Numbered from the stretch's first letter, positions 52,901 through 61,893 are shown. The stretch: DNA of 64,000 bases from Nocardiopsis metallicus (GCF_014201115.1 NZ_JACHDO010000001.1:4836001-4900000), one strand, 5' to 3'. Made by a program: numbers and translations. Notes: generated by a model not told the origin, from the sequence alone.

Positions 52901-52954
52901 GATTCCTACAGCGGGAAGATTCCTACAGCGGGAAACCGGGTCCTAAAGCGGGAA
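52901..52954. repeat. Duplicated 3'-end segment spanning the stop codon of the SDR gene
   Basis: GATTCCTACAGCGGGAA occurs twice in tandem (52901-52917, 52918-52934), followed by a diverged third copy (to 52954) containing the gene's real stop. On the coding strand each copy reads Phe-Pro-Ala/Leu followed by a stop-like TAG, so the gene terminus has been amplified. Confidence 0.85.
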
Positions 52955-53815
52955 CGAGGTTCCGGTCAGCTTCTCGGACAGCTCCCACAGCCGCAGCGCC
53001 GCTTCGGGGTCCTGGGCGGCCGCGCTCCGGCTGGCCGGTCCGGGGGCGCCGTTCATGAACAGGCCGGTGGGCCCGGCGAAGGCGGCGCCGGGAACGTCCT
53101 GGGTGGCGGCGTAGACGGTGGGCAGGGCGCCGGCGGCGGCGCTCTGCGCGACGATCCGGTTGAGGATCCCCATGAACCGGTCCTCCAGGGGCTTGCCGGT
53201 GCGGCCCTGGAGGTTGGTGGCGGCGTAGCCCGGGTGCGCGGCGGTGGCCAGTACCGGCGATCCGGCCCCGTCCAGCCTGCGCTGGAGTTCCAGGGTGAAC
53301 AGCAGGTTGGCCAGCTTGGACTGCCCGTAGGCCCGGTAGGGGGTGTAGCGCCCCTCCAGGTTCGGGTTGTCGAAGTCGATGCGGTTGACCGCTCGGTGCA
53401 TCCCGGAGGAGACGGTGACGACCCGCCCGGTGACGTGCGGAAGGAGGAGGTTGGTGAGGGCGAAGTGGCCCAGGTGGTTGACGCCGAACTGGGTCTCGAA
53501 ACCGTCCCTGGTGCGGCCCTCCGGGACGGCCATGAGACCGGCGTTGTTGATCAGGAGCGCGAGGTCGCCCTTCCACCCGTCCGCGAACTCGCGGACCGAG
53601 GCCAGGTCGGCCAGGTCAAGGCGGCGGACCTCGGTCTCACCCGCGACCTCGCGGGCGGCCTTCTCGCCCTTGGCGGTGTCGCGGACGGCCAGCACCACGC
53701 GAGCGCCGCGCCGGGCCAGGACCTTGGCGGTCTCCAGCCCCAGGCCGCTGTTGGCACCGGTGATGACGGCGGCGCTTCCGGTCAGATCGGGCAGGCTCAC
53801 GTTGGTTTCACTCAT
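52943..53815 (-). CDS. Short-chain dehydrogenase (retinol dehydrogenase/protochlorophyllide-reductase-like SDR)
   Basis: 290 residues: cofactor motif TGANSGLGLETAK, NNAGLM, the catalytic Tyr and Lys in YGQSKLAN, and a C-terminal extension typical of the WWOX/RDH-like SDRs common in actinobacteria. ATG at 53815. Divergent from a TetR gene, with two dyads between, so it is probably repressed by that regulator. Substrate unknown. Confidence 0.9.
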   Translation of the reverse strand: MSETNVSLPDLTGSAAVITGANSGLGLETAKVLARRGARVVLAVRDTAKGEKAAREVAGETEVRRLDLADLASVREFADGWKGDLALLINNAGLMAVPEGRTRDGFETQFGVNHLGHFALTNLLLPHVTGRVVTVSSGMHRAVNRIDFDNPNLEGRYTPYRAYGQSKLANLLFTLELQRRLDGAGSPVLATAAHPGYAATNLQGRTGKPLEDRFMGILNRIVAQSAAAGALPTVYAATQDVPGAAFAGPTGLFMNGAPGPASRSAAAQDPEAALRLWELSEKLTGTSFPL

Positions 53816-53843
53816 ACCGCCAACGTAGGCGCCCACCCCGGAA

Positions 53844-53880
53844 GTTGTCAATGACAACAATGATGCCGATGTAAACATCG
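53844..53880. promoter_or_regulatory. Two dyads in the SDR/TetR divergent promoter
   Basis: GTTGTCAATGACAAC (53844-53858) is a perfect 15-bp dyad, and CGATGTAAACATCG (53867-53880) has 6-bp arms around AA. The second ends 15 bp before the TetR start. One or both should be operators. Confidence 0.75.
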
Positions 53881-53895
53881 CACTATGCTGGAGGC

Positions 53896-54492
53896 ATGGC
53901 TGAACGTCCCTACCATCACGGAGACCTGCGCTCCGCCCTGCTGACCAGCGCCGAGCGCACACTCGCCGAGCGCGGCCCCGCGGCGCTCTCCCTGCGCGAA
54001 CTCGCCCGGGAGGCGGGCGTCAGCCACGCGGCTCCCGGCCGCCACTTCAAGGACAAGCAGGCCCTGCTCGACGCCCTGGCGCTCAGCGGGTTCCAGCGGC
54101 TCCGGGCCGCCCTGGAACAGGCCGGCACGGATCACGAGGCCGCCGGGACAGACACCGAGGGCTACCTCCTGTCCCTGGCCCGCGCCTACATGGGCTTCGC
54201 ACTGCCCAACGCCGCCCTGCTGGACCTGATGTACGCGCGCAAGCACGACAGCGACATCTCCGAGCAGCTCGCCACCGCCGTCGGCGACCTGCTCGCCATC
54301 GTCCTGAACGTCATCGCCGAGGGCCAGCGCGCCGGGGAGATCGTCGAGGGCGACCCCGGGGCCATCGCCTTCACCGTGGCCTCGACCCTGCACGGCTTCG
54401 CGTCCTTCAGCGCCAACAACACCGTGGAGGACGTCGACGAGAGCCTGAAGGACGTCGTGCACTTCCTGATGACCGGCCTCAGCCCCCGCTGA
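53896..54492 (+). CDS. TetR-family regulator (WHG-domain type)
   Basis: 198 residues with an N-terminal HTH (SLRELAREAGVSHAAPGRHF) and a C-terminal domain of the TetR-WHG kind. Divergent from the SDR gene. The nucleotidyltransferase fusion gene follows 56 bp downstream in the same direction, but regulatory connection to it is unclear. Confidence 0.9.
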   Translation: MAERPYHHGDLRSALLTSAERTLAERGPAALSLRELAREAGVSHAAPGRHFKDKQALLDALALSGFQRLRAALEQAGTDHEAAGTDTEGYLLSLARAYMGFALPNAALLDLMYARKHDSDISEQLATAVGDLLAIVLNVIAEGQRAGEIVEGDPGAIAFTVASTLHGFASFSANNTVEDVDESLKDVVHFLMTGLSPR

Positions 54493-54548
54493 GCGCAGGC
54501 CCCGCCCCTCCGCTACATCCCCGCACCCCTCTCACTGAAGAAGAACGC

Positions 54549-56177
54549 ATGGAATTCGCCGGTGACTTCGAGACCCACCTGACCCTGCGGGCGGAGAGTG
54601 ACGCGGAGGTCGCCTCCGCCGCCGCCTGGGCCGCCGGGCAGGGGCTGAAGTTCACTCACATCCGGCTCGACCGGGGGGACGCCCCCTCGCAGCCGATGGT
54701 CACCTACCACGGGCACGGCACCCTGACCGGACAGCGGGCGAGGGCGGACCGCTGGCGCGCGCGGCTGGCCGGGGCAGGGTTCACGGTGGTCCGGGAGAAA
54801 CACGAGGTCTCCTGCGTCAACGCCGACGTGCCGGACACCCGCGAGGAGGCGCTCGCACTCGGCCCGGGCCACTACTTCGAAACACACCTGAAGCTCCTGC
54901 TGCCCGCCGACGCCGACCTCGCCGAACTCTCCCGGCTGGTCGAACCGCACGGCGCCCGGCTCTCCCGCAACGCCCGCAGAACCAGGGATGACGGCCGCCA
55001 GGAAAGGTTCGTCACTCAGCGCTGTTCGGGTGTGGGCCGGAGCACCGCCTTCGAGCTGTACCGCACCCTGGCGGACTCGCTGCGCGCCCACGGGCTGGAC
55101 GACGCTCGCGACGAGGAGGAGGCCGGGATCATCGACACCGAGCTGGAGTTCGTCGTGTACGACAGCGCTCTCGACCTGGACGCGGGGTGGATGGACGACG
55201 CTCCGGTCACGGATCCGGTCGTGTCCCGCCGCAGCTGGTACGGTCCGGGCCACCCGGCCACCTTCCTGCCGAACACCGCCGGGCCGCACGCGACCCAGGA
55301 GAAGGTGTTCGACCCGGCCCTGAAGCAGTTCGACCACGCCTTCCGGTCCGCCGAACCCGCTTTCGCCGACCCCGGACTCGCCGACCGCTGGTGGGCGGCC
55401 AACCACAGCGCCATGGAACACGTCCTGCGCGCGGTCGCCAGCACGCGGTGGGCGGACAGCCTGGTGCTGCGCGGCAGCATGACCATGCCCCTGTGGGTGG
55501 GGGAACAGGCCCGCCGCCCGCGTGATCTGGACTTCGTCGTGCTCCCGGAGACGAGGTCGGCCGAGCACCACGACTCGGTGCGGATGCTCGACGACCTGGT
55601 GACCGCGGTCGGTGCCCTGGATCCGCCCGCCGAGCTGGTGTTCGACGTCGCCGGGACCCGGCGGGAGGGCATCTGGACCTACGAGCGCGCCTCGGGCCGA
55701 CGTCTGGTCATCCCCTGGCAGCACGCGGAGGGTCCGCACGAGGTCCTGCCGCCGGGCGCGGTCCAGGTGGACGTGGTCTTCCAGGAACCTCTGCCCCAAG
55801 CCCCCCAGGTCACCGTCGTCGGGGACGTCCCCGTGCTGGCGGTCGGACCGGAGCTGTCCCTGGCCTGGAAGGTGCAGTGGCTGCTCACGGACATGTACCC
55901 GCAGGGCAAGGACCTCTACGACGCGGTCCTGCTGGCCGAGCGCACTGCGCTCTCCCGGGAGCTGCTGGTCACGCTGCTCCGCCCCGAGCTGGGTGAGGAG
56001 GCCGAGCGGATCGACGAGACCGCGCTGCGCCCGCGGGATGCCATCCGGCAGGTCGGCGACCAGGAGTGGGCGCACTTCGTTCGTGACTGCCCCTGGGTGG
56101 AGGGCGGACCGGACGAGTGGATCGACCGCTTCGAGGCCGCCCTGGCACCCACCTTCCGTGAGGTCCCGAAGGGGTGA
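54549..56177 (+). CDS. Nucleotidyltransferase (AbiEii-type) fused to a duplicated N-terminal domain
   Basis: 542 residues. The C-terminal part carries the AbiEii/MenA-type nucleotidyltransferase centre: LRGS (R308-S310) and RRPRDLDF with D326 and D328 as metal ligands. The N-terminal 230 residues hold two related units, each starting FETHLTL or FETHLKL (residues 7 and 114) and ending in a helix, perhaps duplicated ferredoxin-like domains. AbiEii-type enzymes are toxins that modify tRNA, but no antitoxin gene is adjacent, so a housekeeping or RNA-modifying role is possible. Confidence 0.75.
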   Translation: MEFAGDFETHLTLRAESDAEVASAAAWAAGQGLKFTHIRLDRGDAPSQPMVTYHGHGTLTGQRARADRWRARLAGAGFTVVREKHEVSCVNADVPDTREEALALGPGHYFETHLKLLLPADADLAELSRLVEPHGARLSRNARRTRDDGRQERFVTQRCSGVGRSTAFELYRTLADSLRAHGLDDARDEEEAGIIDTELEFVVYDSALDLDAGWMDDAPVTDPVVSRRSWYGPGHPATFLPNTAGPHATQEKVFDPALKQFDHAFRSAEPAFADPGLADRWWAANHSAMEHVLRAVASTRWADSLVLRGSMTMPLWVGEQARRPRDLDFVVLPETRSAEHHDSVRMLDDLVTAVGALDPPAELVFDVAGTRREGIWTYERASGRRLVIPWQHAEGPHEVLPPGAVQVDVVFQEPLPQAPQVTVVGDVPVLAVGPELSLAWKVQWLLTDMYPQGKDLYDAVLLAERTALSRELLVTLLRPELGEEAERIDETALRPRDAIRQVGDQEWAHFVRDCPWVEGGPDEWIDRFEAALAPTFREVPKG

Positions 56178-56183
56178 TCACGA

Positions 56184-56217
56184 CGAAGGCCCACCGGGTG
56201 TTCCCGGTGGGCCTTCG
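56184..56217 (+). terminator. Strong terminator after the nucleotidyltransferase fusion
   Basis: CGAAGGCCCACCGGG (56184-56198), TGTT, and the exact complement to 56217: a 15-bp stem with a four-base loop. Confidence 0.92.
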
Positions 56218-56538
56218 TGATGCCGAGGGGCCGGTGCGGCGGTCGCCTCACGGCGGGTGGCACAACAGGGCTCCTGCCACCGCTGGGGTGCGGTATTCCC
56301 TGAAGGCGTTGTTTAGAGCCCGGGGGACACTTAAACCGCACCGACCCGCCTCGTGTAACGGCAGCACCCCTGGAGCTATTCCGAGACCCCGGAGAGTTTT
56401 CTGGAAATCTTGGATCCCCGCGCCAGGATGCCCGGGATGCCCTGGTACCGCCCTTGCGTGGGCGCGGTCACCCGCCTGTCCCCAGCTGGTTCTCGCCCGA
56501 TCCCGGCTGGTGCTCAAGAGCCCGGAGGGGCGGCTCGG
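56218..56538. other. Gene-free stretch before the LysE-type gene
   Basis: 321 bp, slightly less GC-rich, with no credible reading frame. No repeat shared with other parts of the window was noticed. Confidence 0.5.
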
Positions 56539-57243
56539 TCAGGCGCTGCTGACGGACAGCTTCACCGCGAACCCCAGGAACAGCGCGCCGGCCGCCGAGG
56601 TGGCTCCGGCGGAGAGCCGCCTGCGCCGTCCGAAGGCGGCGGCCAGCCGGGTACCGCTGAAGATGAGCACGGACAGGTACAGGAAGCTGACGAACTGGAG
56701 CAGGAAGCCCAGCACCAGGAAGGACAGCGCCGGGTAGGCGTAGGACGGATCGACGAACTGCACGAAGAAGGAGATCAGGAAGAGGATCACCTTCGGGTTG
56801 AACAAGGACACCACGAGCGCCCTGCGGAAGGGCCGTTCCCGGCTGAGCGCCCCCGCCCGCGAAGCCCCCGAGTTCCCGGTAGCTCCACAGACCCCGGAAG
56901 CGGCATCCGCGGCCCGCTGGTCCTCGGCCCGCTGGTGGCGGGAGGTCCACATGGCGTACGCGGAACGCAGCATCCCGATCGCCATCCAGATCAGGTACGC
57001 GGCACCGACGTACTTCACCACCGCGAAGAGCAGCGGGTTGGTCTGGAGCAGCGAGGCCGCGCCCGCCGCGGCGAGCAGCATCAGCACCGTGTCGCCGGTG
57101 AACACGCCCGCGGCGGCCTTGTACCCGGCACGGGTCCCGCTGCGCGCCGCGACGGAGAGCACGTACAGCGAGTTGGGCCCCGGCAGGAGCACGATCAGGA
57201 TGAGCCCTACCAAATAGGTCGGCAGGTCGGTGATACCGAGCAT
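56539..57243 (-). CDS. LysE/LeuE-family amino-acid exporter
   Basis: 234 residues with six hydrophobic segments and the family motif LPGPNSLYVLSVAARSGTRAGYKAAAG near the N-terminus. The cytoplasmic loop (about 100-140) is longer than usual, with an Ala/Ser/Gly-rich insert. It exports leucine-like amino acids or homoserine lactone-type metabolites. Stands alone. Confidence 0.9.
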   Translation of the reverse strand: MLGITDLPTYLVGLILIVLLPGPNSLYVLSVAARSGTRAGYKAAAGVFTGDTVLMLLAAAGAASLLQTNPLLFAVVKYVGAAYLIWMAIGMLRSAYAMWTSRHQRAEDQRAADAASGVCGATGNSGASRAGALSRERPFRRALVVSLFNPKVILFLISFFVQFVDPSYAYPALSFLVLGFLLQFVSFLYLSVLIFSGTRLAAAFGRRRRLSAGATSAAGALFLGFAVKLSVSSA

Positions 57244-57516
57244 GAGCGGAGTGTTTCATCCGACCACGGGACACCGGTACACCGACCGCCTCTTTGTGAC
57301 CGACCCCCGGTCAGCGAGGCCCGGCCCCTGTCCCGCGCAGGCCCCCCAACCCCGTGGAACCCGTGGATTCGCCCGTACCCGACGCCCTGCGCTCACGCCA
57401 GGCCCGGCGGCGGAACCCCTGTCTCCCGGATCTGGCGGCAGGTCGTACCCACGGCCCGACAGGCATGCGCGCACCGCCCCGAATGGTCGCCCCGACTACC
57501 GCAGAGAGGAACGACA

Positions 57517-57862
57517 ACGGCCATCACCCAGCTGAACCTGGCCGCGGTCCGCGACGTCGGGATCATGGCCCACATCGACGCGGGCAAGACCACCACCGAG
57601 CGCACCCCGTACTACACCGGCGTCTCCCACAAGGTCGGCGAGGTCCACGACGGCACCACCGCCATGGACTTCCTGCCCGAGGAGCGCGAACACGGCATCA
57701 CCATCACCTCGGCCGCCACCACCTGTGTATGGACGGTGGACGGGGTCGCGCGCACCGTGAACCTCATCGGCGCCCCCGGACGCATCGACTGCACCGCCGA
57801 GGTGGAGCGCTGCGGGTGCTCGACGGCGCGGTCGCGGTGCTCGACGGCGCGGCCGGGCCCCT
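57517..57862 (+). pseudogene. Decayed fragment of an elongation factor G-like gene
   Basis: Translated from 57517 it reads (T)AITQLNLAAVRDVGIMAHIDAGKT, then SHKVGEVHDGTTAMDF, clearly EF-G N-terminus. Multiple lesions: ACG stands where the ATG start should be (GAGAGGA six bases before it survives); a Thr codon is missing in the TTTTER stretch; the GTPase motif DTPGHxD reads GAPGRID; a frameshift of about four missing bases follows EVER, after which RVLDGAVAVLDGAAG continues in another frame; homology then stops. Only about 115 of about 700 codons remain. Confidence 0.9.
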
Positions 57863-57893
57863 GGAGACGGGGGCTCCGCCTCCTCCGGTGGCC

Positions 57894-58700
57894 TCAGCGG
57901 GGTTCCGGTGGACCGGTGGCCTCGGATCCCGTTGCTTGCGAGTCGGCGCTCCCGGGGGCGGGGGGCTCGCCGGCGCCGGCCCCCGGGCTGGTCTCGGGCC
58001 CCGAGGGCACCGGCTCGTCCAGGGTGACCAGGTCGAGGAGCTGACGGGACTCCGAGAGGGCTTCGGCCAGTTCGGTCTGTCCGGCCTCCGACATCTCGAA
58101 GAACGCGTTCTCGATCCAGCCCCGGGTGGTCGCCAGCCAGGTGACCAGCCGGTGGTCGCGGGCCCGGGGCACGGTGTGCGCGACCTGGGCGACCAGGTCG
58201 GCCAGGGCCCACAGGGCCTGCGGGGTGTTCCGGCCCCACCAGGCATCCAGGTAGGGGGCGAGGTCGTCACCGGTCTCGGCCAGGGTGTCCAGCGCGGTGT
58301 CGGGGCGTTCGGTTCCGGTGAGCCCGTCCTCCCACCAGACGGACAGGCAGGCGCGGAGCGCCTCGCGTTCGTCCTCGGGCCAGCCCGTCCACCCGGCCTG
58401 GTGGAGTTTGGCGAACAGCCCGTGGAGGTCGCCCTCGCCGCGCAGGGCGAGTTCGAGCAGCCGGGGCAGGAAGTGGCGCAGGTCGTCCACGTCGCCCCAG
58501 GTGTTGAGGGCCTTGTGGGAGAACCGGCGCAGCCGTTCGGCGCCCAGTTCCCGCAGCGGTGCCCCGAGCAGGTCACGGTGGTCGTTCTCGGTGACGCAGT
58601 GCCGACAGCCCTCCACCCTCACGGGTCGGGGGTAGCGCGCGAACACCCGGTAGACGTTCTCGATCTCGCTCCGCACGACCTCAGGATGGCCCAACCTCAC
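57894..58700 (-). CDS. Hypothetical protein downstream of the M56/BlaI pair
   Basis: 268 residues, mainly helical, with many Trp (WWEDG, WWGRN) and a paired CRHC near residue 33. The last 40 residues are Pro/Gly/Ser/Glu-rich and probably disordered. GTG at 58700. I recognise no family. It is 49 bp past the peptidase gene on the same strand and could be in its operon. Confidence 0.72.
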   Translation of the reverse strand: MRLGHPEVVRSEIENVYRVFARYPRPVRVEGCRHCVTENDHRDLLGAPLRELGAERLRRFSHKALNTWGDVDDLRHFLPRLLELALRGEGDLHGLFAKLHQAGWTGWPEDEREALRACLSVWWEDGLTGTERPDTALDTLAETGDDLAPYLDAWWGRNTPQALWALADLVAQVAHTVPRARDHRLVTWLATTRGWIENAFFEMSEAGQTELAEALSESRQLLDLVTLDEPVPSGPETSPGAGAGEPPAPGSADSQATGSEATGPPEPR

Positions 58701-58749
58701 CGGATTCCGCTAGGGGGCGCCCCGGTCAGGGGCCCTCACGTCCGCCTGC

Positions 58750-59703
58750 TCAGCCCACGCAGTCGCAGTACGGCAGCACGACGTTGAGCAGGGTCGCCAG
58801 CGCGGTCAGGGCCAACGGCAGCACCACCACCAGCGCCGCGGCGGCGTTGGCGGCCCACCCTGCTGGGGGTGCGGCGGGCTGGAGTTGGCGGCGGACCCGC
58901 CGCACCGGGCACGCCCCGGCCGCGGCCAGGGCCGGTTCCGCGCCCTGAGTGCGGGACTGGGCGCGGGCCATGACCCCCAGGGCGTGGGCCAGGACGTGGG
59001 GTCCGGTCTCCCGCGCCGCCTGGTCGTCCGCGGCCCACTCGACCAGTTCCGGGAGCTCGGACGCGGCGGCCCGGAGCAGGGGGACCGCCGGAAAGGCGTT
59101 GTCGAGCAGCCTGGCCCAGCCCACGAGGATGTGGTGGCGGCCGGACAGGTGTGCGCGTTCGTGCGCCAGGACAGCGCTCAGCTCGGCAGGGGTGAGACTG
59201 TCCAGGGCCCCTTGGGTCACGACGATGCCGAACTGGCGGCCGGGCAGGCAGTAGGCGGCCGTCTCACTGGTGGGCAGTACCCAGACGCGGTCCGTGTGGA
59301 GGGTGCGCAGTCTCCCACCCGACTTCAGTCTGCGTACGTGTTCCCTGGTCCAGGCGTTGCCCGCGGAACGGCGGCGCAGCGCCGTCCAGGTCAGCCGCGC
59401 CAGTCCGACCGCGCCCAGGAGCAGCGCGGCGAGGACACCGTTCTCGGCGCCGTTGTCGTGGATCGCCTGGAGGAGGTCCACGCAGGCGAAGACGAACGAC
59501 TTCACCCCCGGCCCCATCACCCGGGTGACGAGGATGGCCAGCAGGAGGAAGCAGGCCAGGAGCCACAGTGCCGTGGCGAGGGTCCATAAGTGCACCATGA
59601 CCCGTGCCGTGGGCCGCGCCCGCCTCTGGAAGCCCCGCAGGACGCGGGGCCCGACAACGCTCCAGAGCAGGAGGGCGGCCAGGGCGGCCAGGGACCAGAT
59701 CAT
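58750..59703 (-). CDS. M56/M48-type membrane metallopeptidase (BlaR1-like)
   Basis: 317 residues with transmembrane helices near 5-18, 37-60, 88-105 and the C-terminus, and a zinc centre HERAH (181-185) in ELSAVLAHERAHLSGRHH. BlaR1-type peptidases cut their partner repressor on signal. This one lacks a penicillin-binding sensor domain, so the signal is different. ATG overlaps the BlaI stop (ATGA), so the two are coupled. Confidence 0.92.
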   Translation of the reverse strand: MIWSLAALAALLLWSVVGPRVLRGFQRRARPTARVMVHLWTLATALWLLACFLLLAILVTRVMGPGVKSFVFACVDLLQAIHDNGAENGVLAALLLGAVGLARLTWTALRRRSAGNAWTREHVRRLKSGGRLRTLHTDRVWVLPTSETAAYCLPGRQFGIVVTQGALDSLTPAELSAVLAHERAHLSGRHHILVGWARLLDNAFPAVPLLRAAASELPELVEWAADDQAARETGPHVLAHALGVMARAQSRTQGAEPALAAAGACPVRRVRRQLQPAAPPAGWAANAAAALVVVLPLALTALATLLNVVLPYCDCVG

Positions 59704-60077
59704 GGGTTCTCCCGCCGGGGGATGTCGGAGAGCAGGTCGCGCAGGACGTCCAGGTCCTGGGGGTCCATCCGGTCGACGAAGCGCAGCAGGGCGGTGTGTG
59801 AGTCACCGCTGTCGTCCAGGGCGCCGTGCATCCGGTCCGCGGCGTGTGAGGCGCGGTCCCGGAGCGGACGGTAGAACCACAGGCGCCCGATCCGCTCCCG
59901 CTCGACCCACTCCTTGCGGCGCAGGTTCTCCAGAACGGTGGAGACGGTCGTGTAGGCGGGGTCCCGGGCAGCCAGCGCCTCGACCACCTCGCGCACGCTC
60001 ATGGGCGAGCCCCCGGCCCACAGGGCCTCGACCACCTCGGTTTCCAGGGGCCCGAGCCCCGGGGCCTCTCCGCTCAT
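59700..60077 (-). CDS. BlaI/MecI-family repressor
   Basis: 125 residues: a winged helix (PMSVREVVEALAARDPAYTTVSTVLENLRRKEWVERE) followed by a helical dimerisation tail. Family members are inactivated by the partner M56 peptidase encoded next. Possible targets are the two 40-bp boxes upstream of the DsbA-like genes at 61854 and 62887; this is inference from proximity. No copy of the box lies directly before this gene. Confidence 0.93.
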   Translation of the reverse strand: MSGEAPGLGPLETEVVEALWAGGSPMSVREVVEALAARDPAYTTVSTVLENLRRKEWVERERIGRLWFYRPLRDRASHAADRMHGALDDSGDSHTALLRFVDRMDPQDLDVLRDLLSDIPRRENP

Positions 60078-60168
60078 CGATCACCGCTCGTCATACGTTT
60101 CCTTCCGGCAGGATAGGCGGGAACCCCCGCGGCCACCAGTATCGCGTCACCGCCCCTCCCCGGGCGGC

Positions 60169-60194
60169 CGGTCCCCCGCCAGGGGCGGGGACCG
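60169..60194 (-). terminator. Hairpin between ccdA-like and blaI-like genes
   Basis: CGGTCCCC (60169-60176) pairs with GGGGACCG (60187-60194), with a loose inner stem. It would at least partly separate the redox operon from the BlaI/M56 pair. Confidence 0.55.
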
Positions 60195-60230
60195 AACCAC
60201 GCGGCGAACCACGCGGACCCGCCCTTCGGT

Positions 60231-61106
60231 CTAAGCGGCGCGGTCATGCTCCTCCTCTTCCGTCGCGGTCCCCCGGCCACGGGCCCTGGACCGGGCCAGG
60301 AGCGTGCCGCCGACCGCGAGGGAGACCGTGAGCACCAGAGCGACCACGGCTACCGCGTCGGTGGCGCTTCCCAGCCGGGACAGGGGCGCCTGGGCACTGA
60401 GCGCGAGGTCCTCCATCCACCTCATGCCCGGCAGACCGGAGATGGAGGCGGTGCCGTCGAAGACCAGGAAGAAGACACCGATGAGGACGAACAGGGTTCC
60501 CGACACCAGGGCCGTCGTGTGCGTGCGCACGGGCCCGAACTCCAGGCTCCGCCCCCTGAGCCAGCCCTTGCGTCCGAGGTCGAACCGGTCCCACAGCAGC
60601 GCCAGGAGGAACATGGGCAGTGACATACCCAGGGCGTAGGCGGCCATGAGCAGCATGCCGCGGACCGGGGTGCCGGTGGCGGCCACCGTGAGCACCGCTC
60701 CGAGGATGGGGCCCGAGCAGAACCCGGCGAGCCCGTAGACCGACCCCAGGCCCAGTACGGAGAGGTTTCCCCGGCCTCCGGCGAATCTGCCCTGGGCCCG
60801 GGAGAACACCCCGAAGGAGAAGCCGATCCCCAGGATCTGCGCGATGCCCAGGACGATGATGAGGCTTCCGGCCACGGTGATGAGGATTTCGCGGTGCCCG
60901 TGGAACACCACGCTCACCAGAGCCGATCCCGCCCCCAGGGGAACCAGGGTGAGGCAGAGACCGAGGTAGAAGACCGCGGTCCGGATCAGGAGGCGGCCAG
61001 CGTCGCGGAAGGCGTAGGCGAAGAAGGAGGGCAGGAGCAGGGCGCTGCAGGGGCTGAGCAGTGCCAGGACCCCTCCGACGACGGCGGCGACGAAACCGAT
61101 GTCCAT
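60231..61106 (-). CDS. CcdA/DsbD-like transmembrane thiol-electron carrier
   Basis: 291 residues with about seven transmembrane helices and the Cys-Pro motifs LLSPCSALLLPSF near residue 20 and GLAGFCSGPILGAV near 135, the two redox cysteines of CcdA. It moves reducing power from cytosolic thioredoxin to extracytoplasmic partners. It starts four bases after the DsbA-like gene at 61111, with GGAGG inside that gene's end, so they form one operon. Confidence 0.92.
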   Translation of the reverse strand: MDIGFVAAVVGGVLALLSPCSALLLPSFFAYAFRDAGRLLIRTAVFYLGLCLTLVPLGAGSALVSVVFHGHREILITVAGSLIIVLGIAQILGIGFSFGVFSRAQGRFAGGRGNLSVLGLGSVYGLAGFCSGPILGAVLTVAATGTPVRGMLLMAAYALGMSLPMFLLALLWDRFDLGRKGWLRGRSLEFGPVRTHTTALVSGTLFVLIGVFFLVFDGTASISGLPGMRWMEDLALSAQAPLSRLGSATDAVAVVALVLTVSLAVGGTLLARSRARGRGTATEEEEHDRAA

Positions 61107-61110
61107 GCGC

Positions 61111-61842
61111 TCACCCCTCCTGGGCCGCGAGGGCCTCGTCGACGCGGGCGGTGAACACGTCGAGGGGCTGGGCTCCCATGAGGGGTTCGTCGTTGATGAG
61201 GAAGGAGGGGGTGCCGCTCAGGCCGAGGCCCTGTCCTTCACCGAAGTCCCGGTCGACGGCCTCGCTCAGGCTCGCCTCGTTGAGGTCGTGTTGGAAGCGC
61301 TCGGGGTCGAGGCCGACCTGCTCGGCGATATCCGTCATGACCGGTTCGGGGTCGCTCGCGGACCTGAGTTCGTCCTGGCGCCGGAAGACCTCCTCCTGGT
61401 ATTCCCAGAACAGGTCCTGCGCGGCCGCTGCCTCAGCGCCGACCGCCAGGGTGTGGGAGCGGTCGCCGAGGTAGGGGAAGGCCCTGGCCTCGATGCGCAG
61501 ATCACCGGAGTCGACGTAGCGCTCGATCAGGTCGGGCAGGGTCTCCTGTTCCCAGGAGGCGCAGAACGGGCACATGTGGTCGGCGTAGACGACCATGACC
61601 ACGGGCGCGTCGGCCGCGCCCAGGCTCTTGGGGTCCTCGGACTGGGGCCGCTGGGTCGGTGCCTCGTCTCCTTGGGCGTCCCGTTCCCGCTCGGAGGGGC
61701 TGGCGGTGGATGCTCCCTCGTCCCGCGCGGTGGTGTCGCCTTCGAGGTTGAGGCCGACGAGGACGGCCACGATCAGGGAGACCAGGACCGCCGCGCCCAG
61801 CAGCAGGGGCGGAAGGCCCCGGCGTCGGGGGTTCTCAGGCAT
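61111..61842 (-). CDS. Membrane-anchored DsbA-like thiol-disulfide oxidoreductase 1
   Basis: 243 residues: one N-terminal transmembrane helix (about 11-31), an acidic linker and a thioredoxin fold with CPFC (C91, C94) and the cis-Pro loop GTPSFLIN. Located outside the membrane. ATG at 61842 is chosen over 61854 because GAGGAG fits it. It is co-transcribed with the CcdA-like gene, which could recycle it. A close paralogue lies at 62042. Confidence 0.93.
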   Translation of the reverse strand: MPENPRRRGLPPLLLGAAVLVSLIVAVLVGLNLEGDTTARDEGASTASPSERERDAQGDEAPTQRPQSEDPKSLGAADAPVVMVVYADHMCPFCASWEQETLPDLIERYVDSGDLRIEARAFPYLGDRSHTLAVGAEAAAAQDLFWEYQEEVFRRQDELRSASDPEPVMTDIAEQVGLDPERFQHDLNEASLSEAVDRDFGEGQGLGLSGTPSFLINDEPLMGAQPLDVFTARVDEALAAQEG

Positions 61843-61853
61843 TCGACTCCTCA

Positions 61854-61893
61854 TTTCTATCTTCGATAGAGAGTAAACTATGCAAGGTAGAAA
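61854..61893. promoter_or_regulatory. 40-bp box upstream of DsbA-like gene 1
   Basis: Bounded by TTTCTA and TAGAAA as inverted ends, with TCTATCTTCGATAGA as an inner dyad. Thirty of 40 positions match the box at 62887-62926. It begins 12 bp from the gene start. Confidence 0.75.

Noticed and set aside
57483..58044. Functional small GTPase gene
   Set aside because: The EF-G-like segment lacks a start codon and the DTPGH motif and shifts frame, so it is called a pseudogene.
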